Source: SSC4 sp964443225
GTDB taxonomy: Bacteria > Chloroflexota > Anaerolineae > SSC4 > Amarolineaceae
DNA length: 64,000 nucleotides
NCBI GenBank assembly: GCA_964443225.1
Contig: CAYUCC010000021.1
Span: 7,638 to 71,637, forward strand
Direction of reading: 5' to 3'
In this document: in pieces, positions 26,788 through 34,812 of the stretch
Position numbering within the stretch: position 1 is the first letter of the stretch
Layout of the letters: every line of letters starts with the position of its first letter
Program-made: the position numbers and the translations under genes
Notes under the pieces: generated by a model
The model's input: the letters and a program-made list of their open reading frames with translations, nothing else
Databases searched by the model: none
Told to the model about the DNA's origin: nothing

Positions 26788-28045
26788 TCTACTCGTTATC
26801 GGCGCCGGTTTGGCCGGTTTGTCGGCTGCCTATACGGCGGCCAAAAATGGGCTGAAAGTGCGCGTCATCACCAAGGGGTTGGCCACCACCCACTGGAACG
26901 CCGGTGCGGTGGATGTGCTCGGTTATGTCGAAAATGGCACCGAACGCCAACCGGTGACGCGTCCACTGGATGCCGTATCTGCGTTCAATGAGACGCACAC
27001 GGGCCATCCCTATGGTTTGGTGACGCCCGCCCTGCTGGCGAACGCCTTCGAATCGTTTGCTGGTTGGGCACAGGAAGCCGGTCTGCCCTACGCCGGCGCC
27101 AACGCGGCCGGTGACAACCTGCTGCTGCCCTCGCCAGTGGGTGCGGCACGCCCGACCTATTTGGCACCACGCGCCCAAATTGCGGGCGACTTGCAGCGCA
27201 AAGAACCGTTCGTGATCGTCGGTTTCCACGGGCTGCGTGACTTCTTCCCCGAGCTCATCGCCAGCAACCTGGTCGAGCAGGGGCATGCGGCGCGCACGGT
27301 GTTCCTCCCGCTCGAACTGTTGACCGAGCAAAGCGATCGTAATACGATTCAGCTGGCCCAGGCGCTGGACGATTCGCTGCGCACCGCCAAACTCGGACGC
27401 GAACTGAAAGGGATTGTCAAAGCCGGCGAACGGATCGGTTTGCCCGCGATCCTGGGCATGCAGCACCACACGCGCGTGGTCGAGGACCTGCGCGCTCAGA
27501 GTGGGGTACCGATTTTCGAAATCCCCACCCTGCCGCCGAGTGTGCCAGGGGTTCGCCTGCATAAGGCGTTGTCGCATCAATTGACCAAACTGGGCGTGCG
27601 CATCGAAATAAACCAGGAGGCAAAGGGTTTCCACGCCGAGAATGGAAAGATCGTATGGGTCGAAACTGCCACCAGTTCACGCCCCTTGAAACACCGCTCC
27701 AGGGCTTTTCTCCTGGCGACGGGGGGTATTCTGGGTGCAGGTTTCAACACCGATCATACAGGCCGTGTCTGGGAAGTGGTCTTCGACCTGCCGCTGACCG
27801 TGCCACAGCGACGCAGCCAGTGGTTCCGGCCCCTCTTCATGGACCCGGCAGGCCATCCGGTCTTCCAGGGGGGTGTGACCGTCAATCGTCAATTCCAGCC
27901 CATCGGTGATGATGGCCAGCCCGTGTACGGCAACCTGTGGGCCGCCGGTGGTTTGTTGGCCAACGCCGATCCAATCAACGAACGCAGCCTGGAGGGCATC
28001 GCTATTGCCACCGGAATGAACGCTGCGACGCAGATAAAGGACTAG
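26780..28045 (+). CDS. glpB: Anaerobic glycerol-3-phosphate dehydrogenase subunit B
   Basis: This 421-aa flavoprotein subunit starts at ATG 26780, where the nucleotide-binding motif DDLLVIGAGLAGLSAAYTAA begins; upstream in-frame residues belong to the glpA overlap. Further family features are RPTYLAPRAQIAGDL, FPELIASNL and the late FAD contacts LLATGGILGAGF and NLWAAGGLLANADP. GlpB links the catalytic GlpA to the membrane-bound GlpC. It is translationally coupled to glpA (8-base overlap) and is followed two bases later by glpC. Confidence 0.92.
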   Translation: MDDLLVIGAGLAGLSAAYTAAKNGLKVRVITKGLATTHWNAGAVDVLGYVENGTERQPVTRPLDAVSAFNETHTGHPYGLVTPALLANAFESFAGWAQEAGLPYAGANAAGDNLLLPSPVGAARPTYLAPRAQIAGDLQRKEPFVIVGFHGLRDFFPELIASNLVEQGHAARTVFLPLELLTEQSDRNTIQLAQALDDSLRTAKLGRELKGIVKAGERIGLPAILGMQHHTRVVEDLRAQSGVPIFEIPTLPPSVPGVRLHKALSHQLTKLGVRIEINQEAKGFHAENGKIVWVETATSSRPLKHRSRAFLLATGGILGAGFNTDHTGRVWEVVFDLPLTVPQRRSQWFRPLFMDPAGHPVFQGGVTVNRQFQPIGDDGQPVYGNLWAAGGLLANADPINERSLEGIAIATGMNAATQIKD

Positions 28046-28047
28046 CC

Positions 28048-29316
28048 ATGCACACGATTTCCTGGCAATCCGTAGATGTCACCCTCGACGAATGTATCAA
28101 GTGCAATGTCTGCACCAGTTACTGCCCGGTTGCGGCCGTAACCGATAAGTTCCACGGTCCCAAATATTCGGGACCGCAGGCACAGCGCTTCCGCGAGGGC
28201 GGACAGGCCAAAACGCCGGACATATCGGTCGATTACTGCTCCGGCTGCCGCGTGTGCAATGAAGTGTGTCCGTCGGGCGTCAAGATCGCCGAGATGAATG
28301 CGCGTGCCCGTGCCGCCATTGCGGCTGAAAACGGCATTCCCTTGCGCAACCGGCTGCTGGGCCGCAACGAGATGTTGGGCAAAATCGGCAGTGTCGTGCC
28401 CGGATTGGCCAATTTTGGCATGCACAACACCCTCAGCCGACTCCTCGCCGAAAAGGTGATGGGCATCGCGCGCGAAGCACCGCTGCCCTACTGGAGCACC
28501 GACGGCACCTTCGGCGACTGGTTCAAACGTACCCAGGGCAGCCGGCTCAAGTCGGACAAAAAAGTGGTGTACTACCACGGCTGTGCCACGATGTACTACG
28601 AGCCCTTCATCGGCAAGGCCGCGGTGGCGGTATTCGAACACAACGGCTTCGAAGTGATCGTACCGCCACAGAACTGCTGCGGTCTCCCGATGTTGAGCAA
28701 CGGTGAATTCAACACCGCGGCCGAGTACCATCATCGCAACGTCAACTACCTGGCCGATTATGCCATCCAGGGACTGCCGGTCGTCGGCACCAGCCCCAGC
28801 TGCACACTGACACTCAAGGAGGAGGCACCCGAACTCCTGGACATGCACGACGAACGTGCGCATGCCCTGACCATGGGGACGTGGGATATCTTCGAGTGGC
28901 TGCGCGAACTGCACGACCACGGCGAGCTGAAGACCGACTTCAAACCGCTGAACATGCTGCTGCCGTACCATGCACCGTGTCAGTACCGTGCACACCGCGT
29001 CGGCAAACCATCCATGGAGATCATGCAGCTGATTCCCGGGCTCGATGTACGAGACAGTGAGGCACCCTGCTGTGGCATCACCGGCACCTACGGCTACAAG
29101 GTCGAAAAATACCAGATCGCCATGGACGTCGGTGCACAGCTCTTCGGCTTCGTGCGCGCCCAGGGTAACGGGGTCACTATGACCGCCTGTGATACCGAAA
29201 CCTGTCGCTGGCAGATAGAACACGGTACACATCTGCCCAGCCGCCACCCGATCGAAATCCTGGCTGCGGCCTATGGTCTGTACGATCTGGAAACACGCAA
29301 GCTGCTCAACGAGTAG
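28048..29316 (+). CDS. glpC: Anaerobic glycerol-3-phosphate dehydrogenase Fe-S subunit C
   Basis: This 422-aa protein anchors the complex and passes electrons on to quinone. ATG 28048 is chosen because the first ferredoxin motif follows soon after it. Two 4Fe-4S motifs are complete: CIKCNVCTSYCP (about 12-23) and CSGCRVCNEVCP (about 61-72). Two CCG-domain motifs follow: QNCCGLPM and APCCGITGTYG. The length matches GlpC. Its presence implies a menaquinone- or ubiquinone-linked respiratory chain. A hairpin lies 40 bases downstream. Confidence 0.95.
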   Translation: MHTISWQSVDVTLDECIKCNVCTSYCPVAAVTDKFHGPKYSGPQAQRFREGGQAKTPDISVDYCSGCRVCNEVCPSGVKIAEMNARARAAIAAENGIPLRNRLLGRNEMLGKIGSVVPGLANFGMHNTLSRLLAEKVMGIAREAPLPYWSTDGTFGDWFKRTQGSRLKSDKKVVYYHGCATMYYEPFIGKAAVAVFEHNGFEVIVPPQNCCGLPMLSNGEFNTAAEYHHRNVNYLADYAIQGLPVVGTSPSCTLTLKEEAPELLDMHDERAHALTMGTWDIFEWLRELHDHGELKTDFKPLNMLLPYHAPCQYRAHRVGKPSMEIMQLIPGLDVRDSEAPCCGITGTYGYKVEKYQIAMDVGAQLFGFVRAQGNGVTMTACDTETCRWQIEHGTHLPSRHPIEILAAAYGLYDLETRKLLNE

Positions 29317-29356
29317 CTGGCTCAATACAAACGCATACAGAAATCGAACCGCTGAC

Positions 29357-29396
29357 GGGGGTTGGCCTTTTGCCAGGGACTTGCCGGCCGACCCCC
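29357..29396 (+). terminator. Hairpin after glpC
   Basis: GGGGGTTGGCC pairs with GGCCGACCCCC (one G-U pair) around an 18-base loop that includes TTTT. There is no T-run after it, so it may be a weak terminator or pause site before the methyltransferase gene. Confidence 0.45.
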
Positions 29397-29414
29397 CCGA
29401 ATCTCGAGTGTTCC

Positions 29415-30092
29415 GTGACAGCAGCTGCACCTGGTCATCTTGCGGTATCGACCGGCGACGGGTGGGAAAATGCCTGGGCACCCTATGACGAAGCGACGTA
29501 CCGTTTTGCGCTGACCCACGTCACGCCAACGGACGTCGTCCTCGATATCGGCGCGGGTGATCTACGACTGGCCCGCCGCCTGGCGCAGATCGCCCGCCGC
29601 GTGGTTGCCATCGAACGTCAGCCCGATGTGCTTGCGCACGTCGACCTGGCGGGACTTCCCACCAACCTGCACGTCATCCGGGCCGATGCGCGGACCTGGC
29701 CGTTTCCGGGTGATGTGTCGGTGGGGATCCTGCTGATGCGCCACTGCACCTGCGTCGGCGACTACATCCAGCGCCTGCGTGCCGCCGGCGGGCAACGCCT
29801 GATTACCAATGCCCGCTGGGGATTCGGCTGCGAAGCGATAGACTTGTGGTCTGCCGTGCCCTGGGAAGACCTGGCCGGTGGGTGGTATGGCTGTCGCTGC
29901 GGCGCCGCCGGCTTCAAACCGCTGCCACCGGAGCTGCTGAGCGATGCGCTGCTTTGGCAGCACCACGAGGTGACTGCGTGCCCACGCTGCGCGCGGTTTC
30001 CACCGCAAAAGAACACACAACACACAGAAGATCTTTTGGGTTTGAGGAGTCATTATGCGCCTGAAGGGAAAACGTATTGCGATCCTGGTTGA
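29415..30092 (+). CDS. SAM-dependent methyltransferase-like protein
   Basis: This protein of about 225 aa has a class I methyltransferase motif I in DVVLDIGAGDLRLARRLA and an acidic end of beta-2 in VVAIERQPD. The later RWGFGCEAIDLW and WYGCRCGAAGF segments, rich in Cys, are unfamiliar. GTG 29415 is a likely start; TTG 29370 is possible. The last 25 codons overlap the DJ-1 gene by 38 bases and read through a sequence (CCGCAAAAGAACACACAACA) that looks like a dispersed repeat, so the C-terminus may be a recent addition. Substrate is unknown. Confidence 0.65.
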   Translation: MTAAAPGHLAVSTGDGWENAWAPYDEATYRFALTHVTPTDVVLDIGAGDLRLARRLAQIARRVVAIERQPDVLAHVDLAGLPTNLHVIRADARTWPFPGDVSVGILLMRHCTCVGDYIQRLRAAGGQRLITNARWGFGCEAIDLWSAVPWEDLAGGWYGCRCGAAGFKPLPPELLSDALLWQHHEVTACPRCARFPPQKNTQHTEDLLGLRSHYAPEGKTYCDPG

Positions 30093-30582
30093 AGAGGGGT
30101 TCGAGGATCTCGAGTTCTGGGTACCCTTGATGCGGATGCAGGAAGAGGGTGCCACGGTCACGGTGGTTGGGTTGGAAAAAGGCAAGACGGTGCACAGCAA
30201 AGCCGGCTGTCTGTCTGCCAGGGCCGACGCCGCGGCAAGTGATGTGCACGCCGACACGTTCGATGGCCTGATCGTACCGGGTGGCTGGGCTCCGGACAAA
30301 CTGCGCCGCTACGACGCCGTCAAAGCCTTCGTGCGCGACTTCGACGACCAGGGCAAAACCATCGGTATGATCTGCCACGCCGGCCTGGTTGGCATTTCGG
30401 CGGGCATCGTCCGTGGTCATCGCGCTACCGGCAGCCTGGGTATCAAGGACGACCTGGTCAACGCCGGGGCCACCTGGGTCGACGAACCGGCGTTCCGCGA
30501 CGGTAATCAGGTGTGGGGTCGCGTGGTCCCCGATATCCCCGATTTCTGTCGCGAACTGGTCACAGCCCTCGCCGGCGATTGA
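30055..30582 (+). CDS. DJ-1/PfpI family protein
   Basis: This 175-aa protein of the PfpI branch has RIAILVEEGFEDLEFWVPL with the conserved Glu, DGLIVPGGWAPD, and the nucleophile elbow IGMICHAGLVGISA with Cys at about residue 106 and His next to it. Members act as deglycases, glyoxalases or proteases. In a cluster that makes dihydroxyacetone phosphate, a source of methylglyoxal, a protective glyoxalase-type role would make sense but is inferred. Its start overlaps the methyltransferase gene. Confidence 0.88.
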   Translation: MRLKGKRIAILVEEGFEDLEFWVPLMRMQEEGATVTVVGLEKGKTVHSKAGCLSARADAAASDVHADTFDGLIVPGGWAPDKLRRYDAVKAFVRDFDDQGKTIGMICHAGLVGISAGIVRGHRATGSLGIKDDLVNAGATWVDEPAFRDGNQVWGRVVPDIPDFCRELVTALAGD

Positions 30583-30671
30583 ACCGTCGGCGCACGGTAA
30601 GAAGGTCTCACCACTGCTGCCGTCGGGACCTGTTTCCTGACCATCACTGTTCACACACAAAGGAAAACCGC

Positions 30672-33194
30672 ATGGTTGGCCTGGTTATCGTCTCACACAG
30701 CCACACCCTCGCCCAGGGTGTGTTGGAACTGGCAAGGCAAATGTCGTCACCGGCGGTGCAGATTGCCGTCGCAGGCGGTATTCGTGAAGGCCCCGATCAG
30801 TTTGCCCTCGGCACCGATGCCATGATGGTCCTCGAGGCGATCCAGGAGGTGTTCGATCCGGCGGGTGTCCTGGTGCTCATGGACCTTGGCAGCGCCGTGC
30901 TGAGTGCCGAGATGGCGCTCGATTTCCTGGACGAGGACATGCGTCCCCACGTCCGGCTCTGCGAGGCACCCCTGGTGGAAGGTACCCTGGCGGCCGCCGT
31001 GCAGGCCGGGTTGGACAGCCCACTGGATGTCGTTGCGGCCGAGGCGCGCAGTGCGCTGCTGCCCAAAGCCTCGCAGCTGGGGGTGACCATCACGGAGGCA
31101 CCGGTGGCTGCCGTCGACACGACCGGCACAGCTGTCACGCGGCGTCTCATCGTACACAACCGCCTGGGACTGCACGCCCGGCCGGCCGCACGCTTCGTAC
31201 AGACCGTGGGCCGTTTTCAGTCGACGGTGACCGTGCGCAATCTGTCACGCAGCGGCCCAGCCGTCGATGCGCGCAGCATCAACCTGGTGGCGACCCAGGC
31301 GATCCGGCAGAACAACGAAATCGAACTCACGGCCCAGGGTGCCGATGCTCAGGAGGCCCTGGCCGCCATTCAAGCCCTGGCCGACGCCAATTTCGGAGAC
31401 GATGACGGTGACCTCGGCGCGGCACCGGCCATCCCTGCTGCAACGCTCGCGGCAGCGGCCCCTGGAGAAGCCCAACGCGTCATCCAGGGTATTGCCGCCT
31501 CACCCGGCGTCGCCCTGGGGCCCGTGCAGCACTTCAAACCGCTGGCACCCACCGTGACGCGCCACGCGATAACGGACCCGGCGGCCGAATGGAACCGGCT
31601 GCGTGCCGCGATCGAGGCGACGCGGACGCGCGTCACGAACACCCGCCAGCGTCTCGCCCAGGCTGAATCGGGTTACGCCGCGGCCATTTTCGACGCTCAC
31701 CTGCTGTTTCTCGACGACCCGGCCCTGCTCGACCCGGCCCGCGCGGCGATGACCGACCAACACATCAACGCCGAAGCCGCCTGGCAAGAGTCGATCGAGA
31801 CCATGGCCGATACCTACGAAAACCTGGACGACGACTATTTTCGCGCCCGTGCCGCCGACGTACGCGACGTCGGACGCCAGGTGCTGCTGGCATTGTCCGG
31901 CCAGGGTTCGACGACGTTCACCCTGACTGCGCCCGCCATCCTGATCGCCGAAGACCTGACACCCAGCGACACCGCCAACCTCGATCGTGACAACGTACTG
32001 GCGATTTGCACCGCGCTCGGTGGTCCCACCTCGCACAGCGCCATCCTGGCCCGTACCCTGGGTTTGCCGGCGATTGTTGGCCTGGGGCCGCGTGCCCTGG
32101 CTCTCCCCGTCAACAGCCGCGTGGTGGTCGATGGGGACAGTGGGCGGCTGTGGGCCGAGCCAACCGCCGAACAATGGACCGAATTCACGGCCCGCCGTGC
32201 GCGCTGGTTGGCGGCCCGCGCCGATGCCCTGGCGGCCAGCCGCGCGCTGACGACCACCGCCGATGGGGTGCGTGTCGAGGTGGTGGCCAACATCGGCAGC
32301 CTGGCGGATGCCCGCCGTGCCCTGGAAGCGGGTGCCGAAGGGGTAGGGCTGCTGCGCACCGAGTTCCTCTTCCTCGAACGTAACACGGCGCCTACCGAAG
32401 AAGAGCAGGTCGCGCTGCTGCGCCCCATTTTTGAGGCCATGGGCGATCGCCCGCTGGTCGTGCGTACGCTCGACGTAGGCGGCGACAAGGAGCTGGCCTA
32501 CGTCAACCTGGGGCACGAGGACAATCCCTTTTTGGGCACACGGGCAATCCGTCTCTACCGCGAACGCCTCGACTTGATCGAGCCGCAGCTGCGGGCTATT
32601 CTGCGGGCGGGCGCCGGCCACCCCGTGCGCATCATGTTTCCGATGATTGCGACACGCAGCGAGGTCGAGTTTGCCCGCGACCTGGTCAACCGTATGCAGG
32701 CCGAATTGGCACGGGACAACATCGCCACACCGCACGATTTGCAGGTGGGCATTATGATCGAGATTCCGGCCGCGGCGATTCTGGCCGATCAGCTGGCGGA
32801 GATGGTCGATTTCTTCAGTATTGGCACGAACGACCTGACGCAGTACACCATGGCCGCCGAACGCGGCAACCCACGCGTGGCCTACCTGGCCGATGCCCTC
32901 CACCCCGCAGTCCTGCACTTGATTGCCGACGTCATTGCGGCGGCGCATCAGCACGGACGCTGGGTGGGCGTCTGCGGCGAGTTGGCGGGGGACCCAACCG
33001 CGATACCGATCCTGCTCGGCCTGGGTCTGGACGAGTTCAGCATGAACCCCGCCGCCATCCCCGAAGCCAAACAGGTGATCCGCACCTGGCACGGCGACCA
33101 CGCCCACGCGCTGGCGCTGGCAGCCCTCTCGCAAAAATCGGCCGAAGCCGTGCGGGCGTTGGTTGGGGGGGAGGGAGTACGGAGTACGGAGTAG
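30672..33194 (+). CDS. dhaM: DhaM-type EIIA - HPr - full-length enzyme I fusion
   Basis: This 840-aa phosphotransfer protein feeds phosphate from PEP to DhaL. An AAAGGAAAA site precedes ATG 30672. The EIIA-mannose-type domain (1-130) carries His9 in LVIVSHSHTLA. HPr (about 155-245) carries His168 in RLGLHARPAARF. Enzyme I (about 269-835) carries the phospho-His at about 455 (GGPTSHSAILARTLG) and the PEP-site Cys at about 768 (GVCGELAGDP). E. coli DhaM has only the N-terminal part of enzyme I (472 aa in all); this one keeps the whole PEP-binding half and should be self-sufficient. The last residues, GVRSTE, and the stop codon lie in a heptamer repeat. Confidence 0.93.
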   Translation: MVGLVIVSHSHTLAQGVLELARQMSSPAVQIAVAGGIREGPDQFALGTDAMMVLEAIQEVFDPAGVLVLMDLGSAVLSAEMALDFLDEDMRPHVRLCEAPLVEGTLAAAVQAGLDSPLDVVAAEARSALLPKASQLGVTITEAPVAAVDTTGTAVTRRLIVHNRLGLHARPAARFVQTVGRFQSTVTVRNLSRSGPAVDARSINLVATQAIRQNNEIELTAQGADAQEALAAIQALADANFGDDDGDLGAAPAIPAATLAAAAPGEAQRVIQGIAASPGVALGPVQHFKPLAPTVTRHAITDPAAEWNRLRAAIEATRTRVTNTRQRLAQAESGYAAAIFDAHLLFLDDPALLDPARAAMTDQHINAEAAWQESIETMADTYENLDDDYFRARAADVRDVGRQVLLALSGQGSTTFTLTAPAILIAEDLTPSDTANLDRDNVLAICTALGGPTSHSAILARTLGLPAIVGLGPRALALPVNSRVVVDGDSGRLWAEPTAEQWTEFTARRARWLAARADALAASRALTTTADGVRVEVVANIGSLADARRALEAGAEGVGLLRTEFLFLERNTAPTEEEQVALLRPIFEAMGDRPLVVRTLDVGGDKELAYVNLGHEDNPFLGTRAIRLYRERLDLIEPQLRAILRAGAGHPVRIMFPMIATRSEVEFARDLVNRMQAELARDNIATPHDLQVGIMIEIPAAAILADQLAEMVDFFSIGTNDLTQYTMAAERGNPRVAYLADALHPAVLHLIADVIAAAHQHGRWVGVCGELAGDPTAIPILLGLGLDEFSMNPAAIPEAKQVIRTWHGDHAHALALAALSQKSAEAVRALVGGEGVRSTE
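33174..33194 (+). repeat. Period-7 repeat GGAGTAC/GGAGTAG at end of dhaM
   Basis: Three units, GGAGTAC, GGAGTAC and GGAGTAG, close the reading frame of the EI fusion; the TAG of the third unit is the stop codon. Confidence 0.85.
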
Positions 33195-33199
33195 GAATC

Positions 33200-34321
33200 A
33201 TGTCCGTCGTCGAAATCGATACCCGCAACCGTAACCAGGTACGAAAGTTCCTGCGTTTTCCGTTCGACCTGTACCGCAATACGCCGCAGTGGGTGCCGCC
33301 GCTGGCATCCGACGCGGCGCGTATGCTGGACCGGTCGCATCACCCGTTCTACCAGCATTCGGACGCGGCGTTTTTCCTGGCCGAGGCGGGTGAGCGCATC
33401 GTCGGGCGCATCGCCGTGCTCGACAACCGCCACTACAACGAGTACAACCACGAAAAGACCGCGTTCTTTTATCTGTTCGAATGTGAGGAGCGTCAGGACA
33501 CAGCCCAGGCGCTGTTCGATGCCGCATTTGGGTGGGCCCGTGGCCGTGGGTTGGACCGTATCCAGGGACCCAAGGGTTTCACAGCATTGGACGGCATGGG
33601 GCTGTTGGTCGACGGTTTCAACCACCGGCCCGCGTTGGGCATTCCCTACAACCTGCCCTATTACGCGACCTTCCTCGAGGCGGCGGGCTTCATCGGCAGC
33701 GGCGACGTCGTGTCCGGATACCTGAGCGCAAAGGCTGCTTTTCCCGACCGCATCCACCGCCTGTCCGAGGCGGTGCAGAAGCGCCGCGGCCTGACTATTG
33801 CCCGCTTTCGTTCGCGACGTGACCTGCGGGCACTGGTGCCCAAACTGGGCACCCTGTACAACGCCTCGTTGACCGGCACGACCGGCAATGTGCCCTTGAC
33901 CGAGGACGAAATCCAGACGATCGCCAACCAGATGCTGATGTTTGCTGATCCGCGCTTGATCAAAATCGTCATGAAGGATGATGACCCGATCGGCTATCTT
34001 TTTGCCTATCCCGACATCTCGGCGGCTGTTCAGCGGACCGCGGGGCGGATTTATCCGTTGGGTTGGATCGACCTCCTCTGGGAGCTGCGGCGTACGAAGT
34101 GGATCAACATCAACGGCGCAGCGATCGTCGAGCAGTACCGCGGTCTGGGGGGAACGGCGATTCTGTTCAGTGAGATGTACAAGAGTGTCGTCGAAGGCGG
34201 GTTCGAGCACGCCGATGTGGTGCAGATCGGCGTAAGCAACGAAAACATGCAGCGCGAGATGCGTGACCTGGGGATCGATTTCTACAAAACACACCGCAAC
34301 TACACGCGCGCGATCGATTGA
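33200..34321 (+). CDS. GNAT-like N-acyltransferase family protein
   Basis: This 373-aa protein starts 5 bp after dhaM. It contains two acyltransferase-like halves: an N-terminal one (FRFPFDLYRNTPQWVPPL, FLAEAGERIVGRIAVLDN, RGLDRIQGPKGF) and a C-terminal one with DDPIGYLFAYPD, INGAAIVEQYRGLGGTAIL and a final HRNYTRAID. The RGLGG-type loop fits acyl-CoA or acyl-ACP binding. It belongs to a conserved bacterial family of about 375 aa without an assigned substrate. A role in lipid or amino-acid acylation is possible. Its stop adjoins a decayed enoyl-CoA hydratase fragment on the other strand. Confidence 0.75.
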   Translation: MSVVEIDTRNRNQVRKFLRFPFDLYRNTPQWVPPLASDAARMLDRSHHPFYQHSDAAFFLAEAGERIVGRIAVLDNRHYNEYNHEKTAFFYLFECEERQDTAQALFDAAFGWARGRGLDRIQGPKGFTALDGMGLLVDGFNHRPALGIPYNLPYYATFLEAAGFIGSGDVVSGYLSAKAAFPDRIHRLSEAVQKRRGLTIARFRSRRDLRALVPKLGTLYNASLTGTTGNVPLTEDEIQTIANQMLMFADPRLIKIVMKDDDPIGYLFAYPDISAAVQRTAGRIYPLGWIDLLWELRRTKWININGAAIVEQYRGLGGTAILFSEMYKSVVEGGFEHADVVQIGVSNENMQREMRDLGIDFYKTHRNYTRAID

Positions 34322-34358
34322 AGATCGTCACCGTTCGAAATCCTGGCTCGATCCTTGA

Positions 34359-34595
34359 TTTCCCCTGGAAACGCGCCGTACGCTGTTCGACGAACGACAT
34401 CAGGCCCTCACGTGCGTCTTCGGTATCGAACTCATCACCGGTCAGCAGGTAGCGCATGGCATTGCCCCAGCCGGCGCGCTGCATGAAGCGTACGGTGGCG
34501 CCGCCGAAGGGGAAAATGCCGCGTTTGATCTCGATCTGGGCAAAACGCGAATTGCTCGCCGCCACACACACGTCGGTCGCCAGGATCAATTTGGC
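34359..34595 (-). pseudogene. Enoyl-CoA hydratase (crotonase) remnant
   Basis: On the minus strand about 77 codons translate to crotonase-like sequence. LILATDVCVAASNSRFAQI is the oxyanion and helix region, and GIFPFGGATVRFMQRAGWG is the segment normally carrying the catalytic Glu. The reading then passes from LLTGDEFD directly into TEDAREGLMSFVEQR, a typical C-terminal tail, so about 60-70 residues are missing internally. The N-terminal 100 residues are also gone: an in-frame TAA lies three codons upstream, and the tRNA-Pro promoter occupies that position. The original stop is lost. It is a deletion remnant, not a functional gene. Confidence 0.75.
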
Positions 34596-34619
34596 TTAGT
34601 TCCCGTTCTGTGGTATAGT
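34591..34619 (+). promoter_or_regulatory. Promoter of tRNA-Pro
   Basis: TTGGCT (34591-34596) and TATAGT (34614-34619) are 17 bases apart and place the transcription start a few bases before the tRNA. Confidence 0.65.
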
Positions 34620-34629
34620 TCCACCCGTT

Positions 34630-34706
<77 letters not shown>

Positions 34707-34728
34707 ACCCATCAACCCTTGCCGCACA

Positions 34729-34806
34729 GAGTTGGCATCCCGGTTCAAACGCAGTAGGATCCTGGCATTCCCAAGCTCGTCGGCGTTTGAACCGGGACGC
34801 CAACTC
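34729..34806. terminator. 24-bp inverted repeat between tRNA-Pro and glycerate kinase
   Basis: Arm 34729-34752 (GAGTTGGCATCCCGGTTC...) and arm 34783-34806 are reverse complements with one mismatch, enclosing 30 bases. Set between a tRNA gene and a converging gene, it may end transcription in both directions. There is no T-run, so it may instead be a repeat element. Confidence 0.6.
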
Positions 34807-34812
34807 ATCGCG

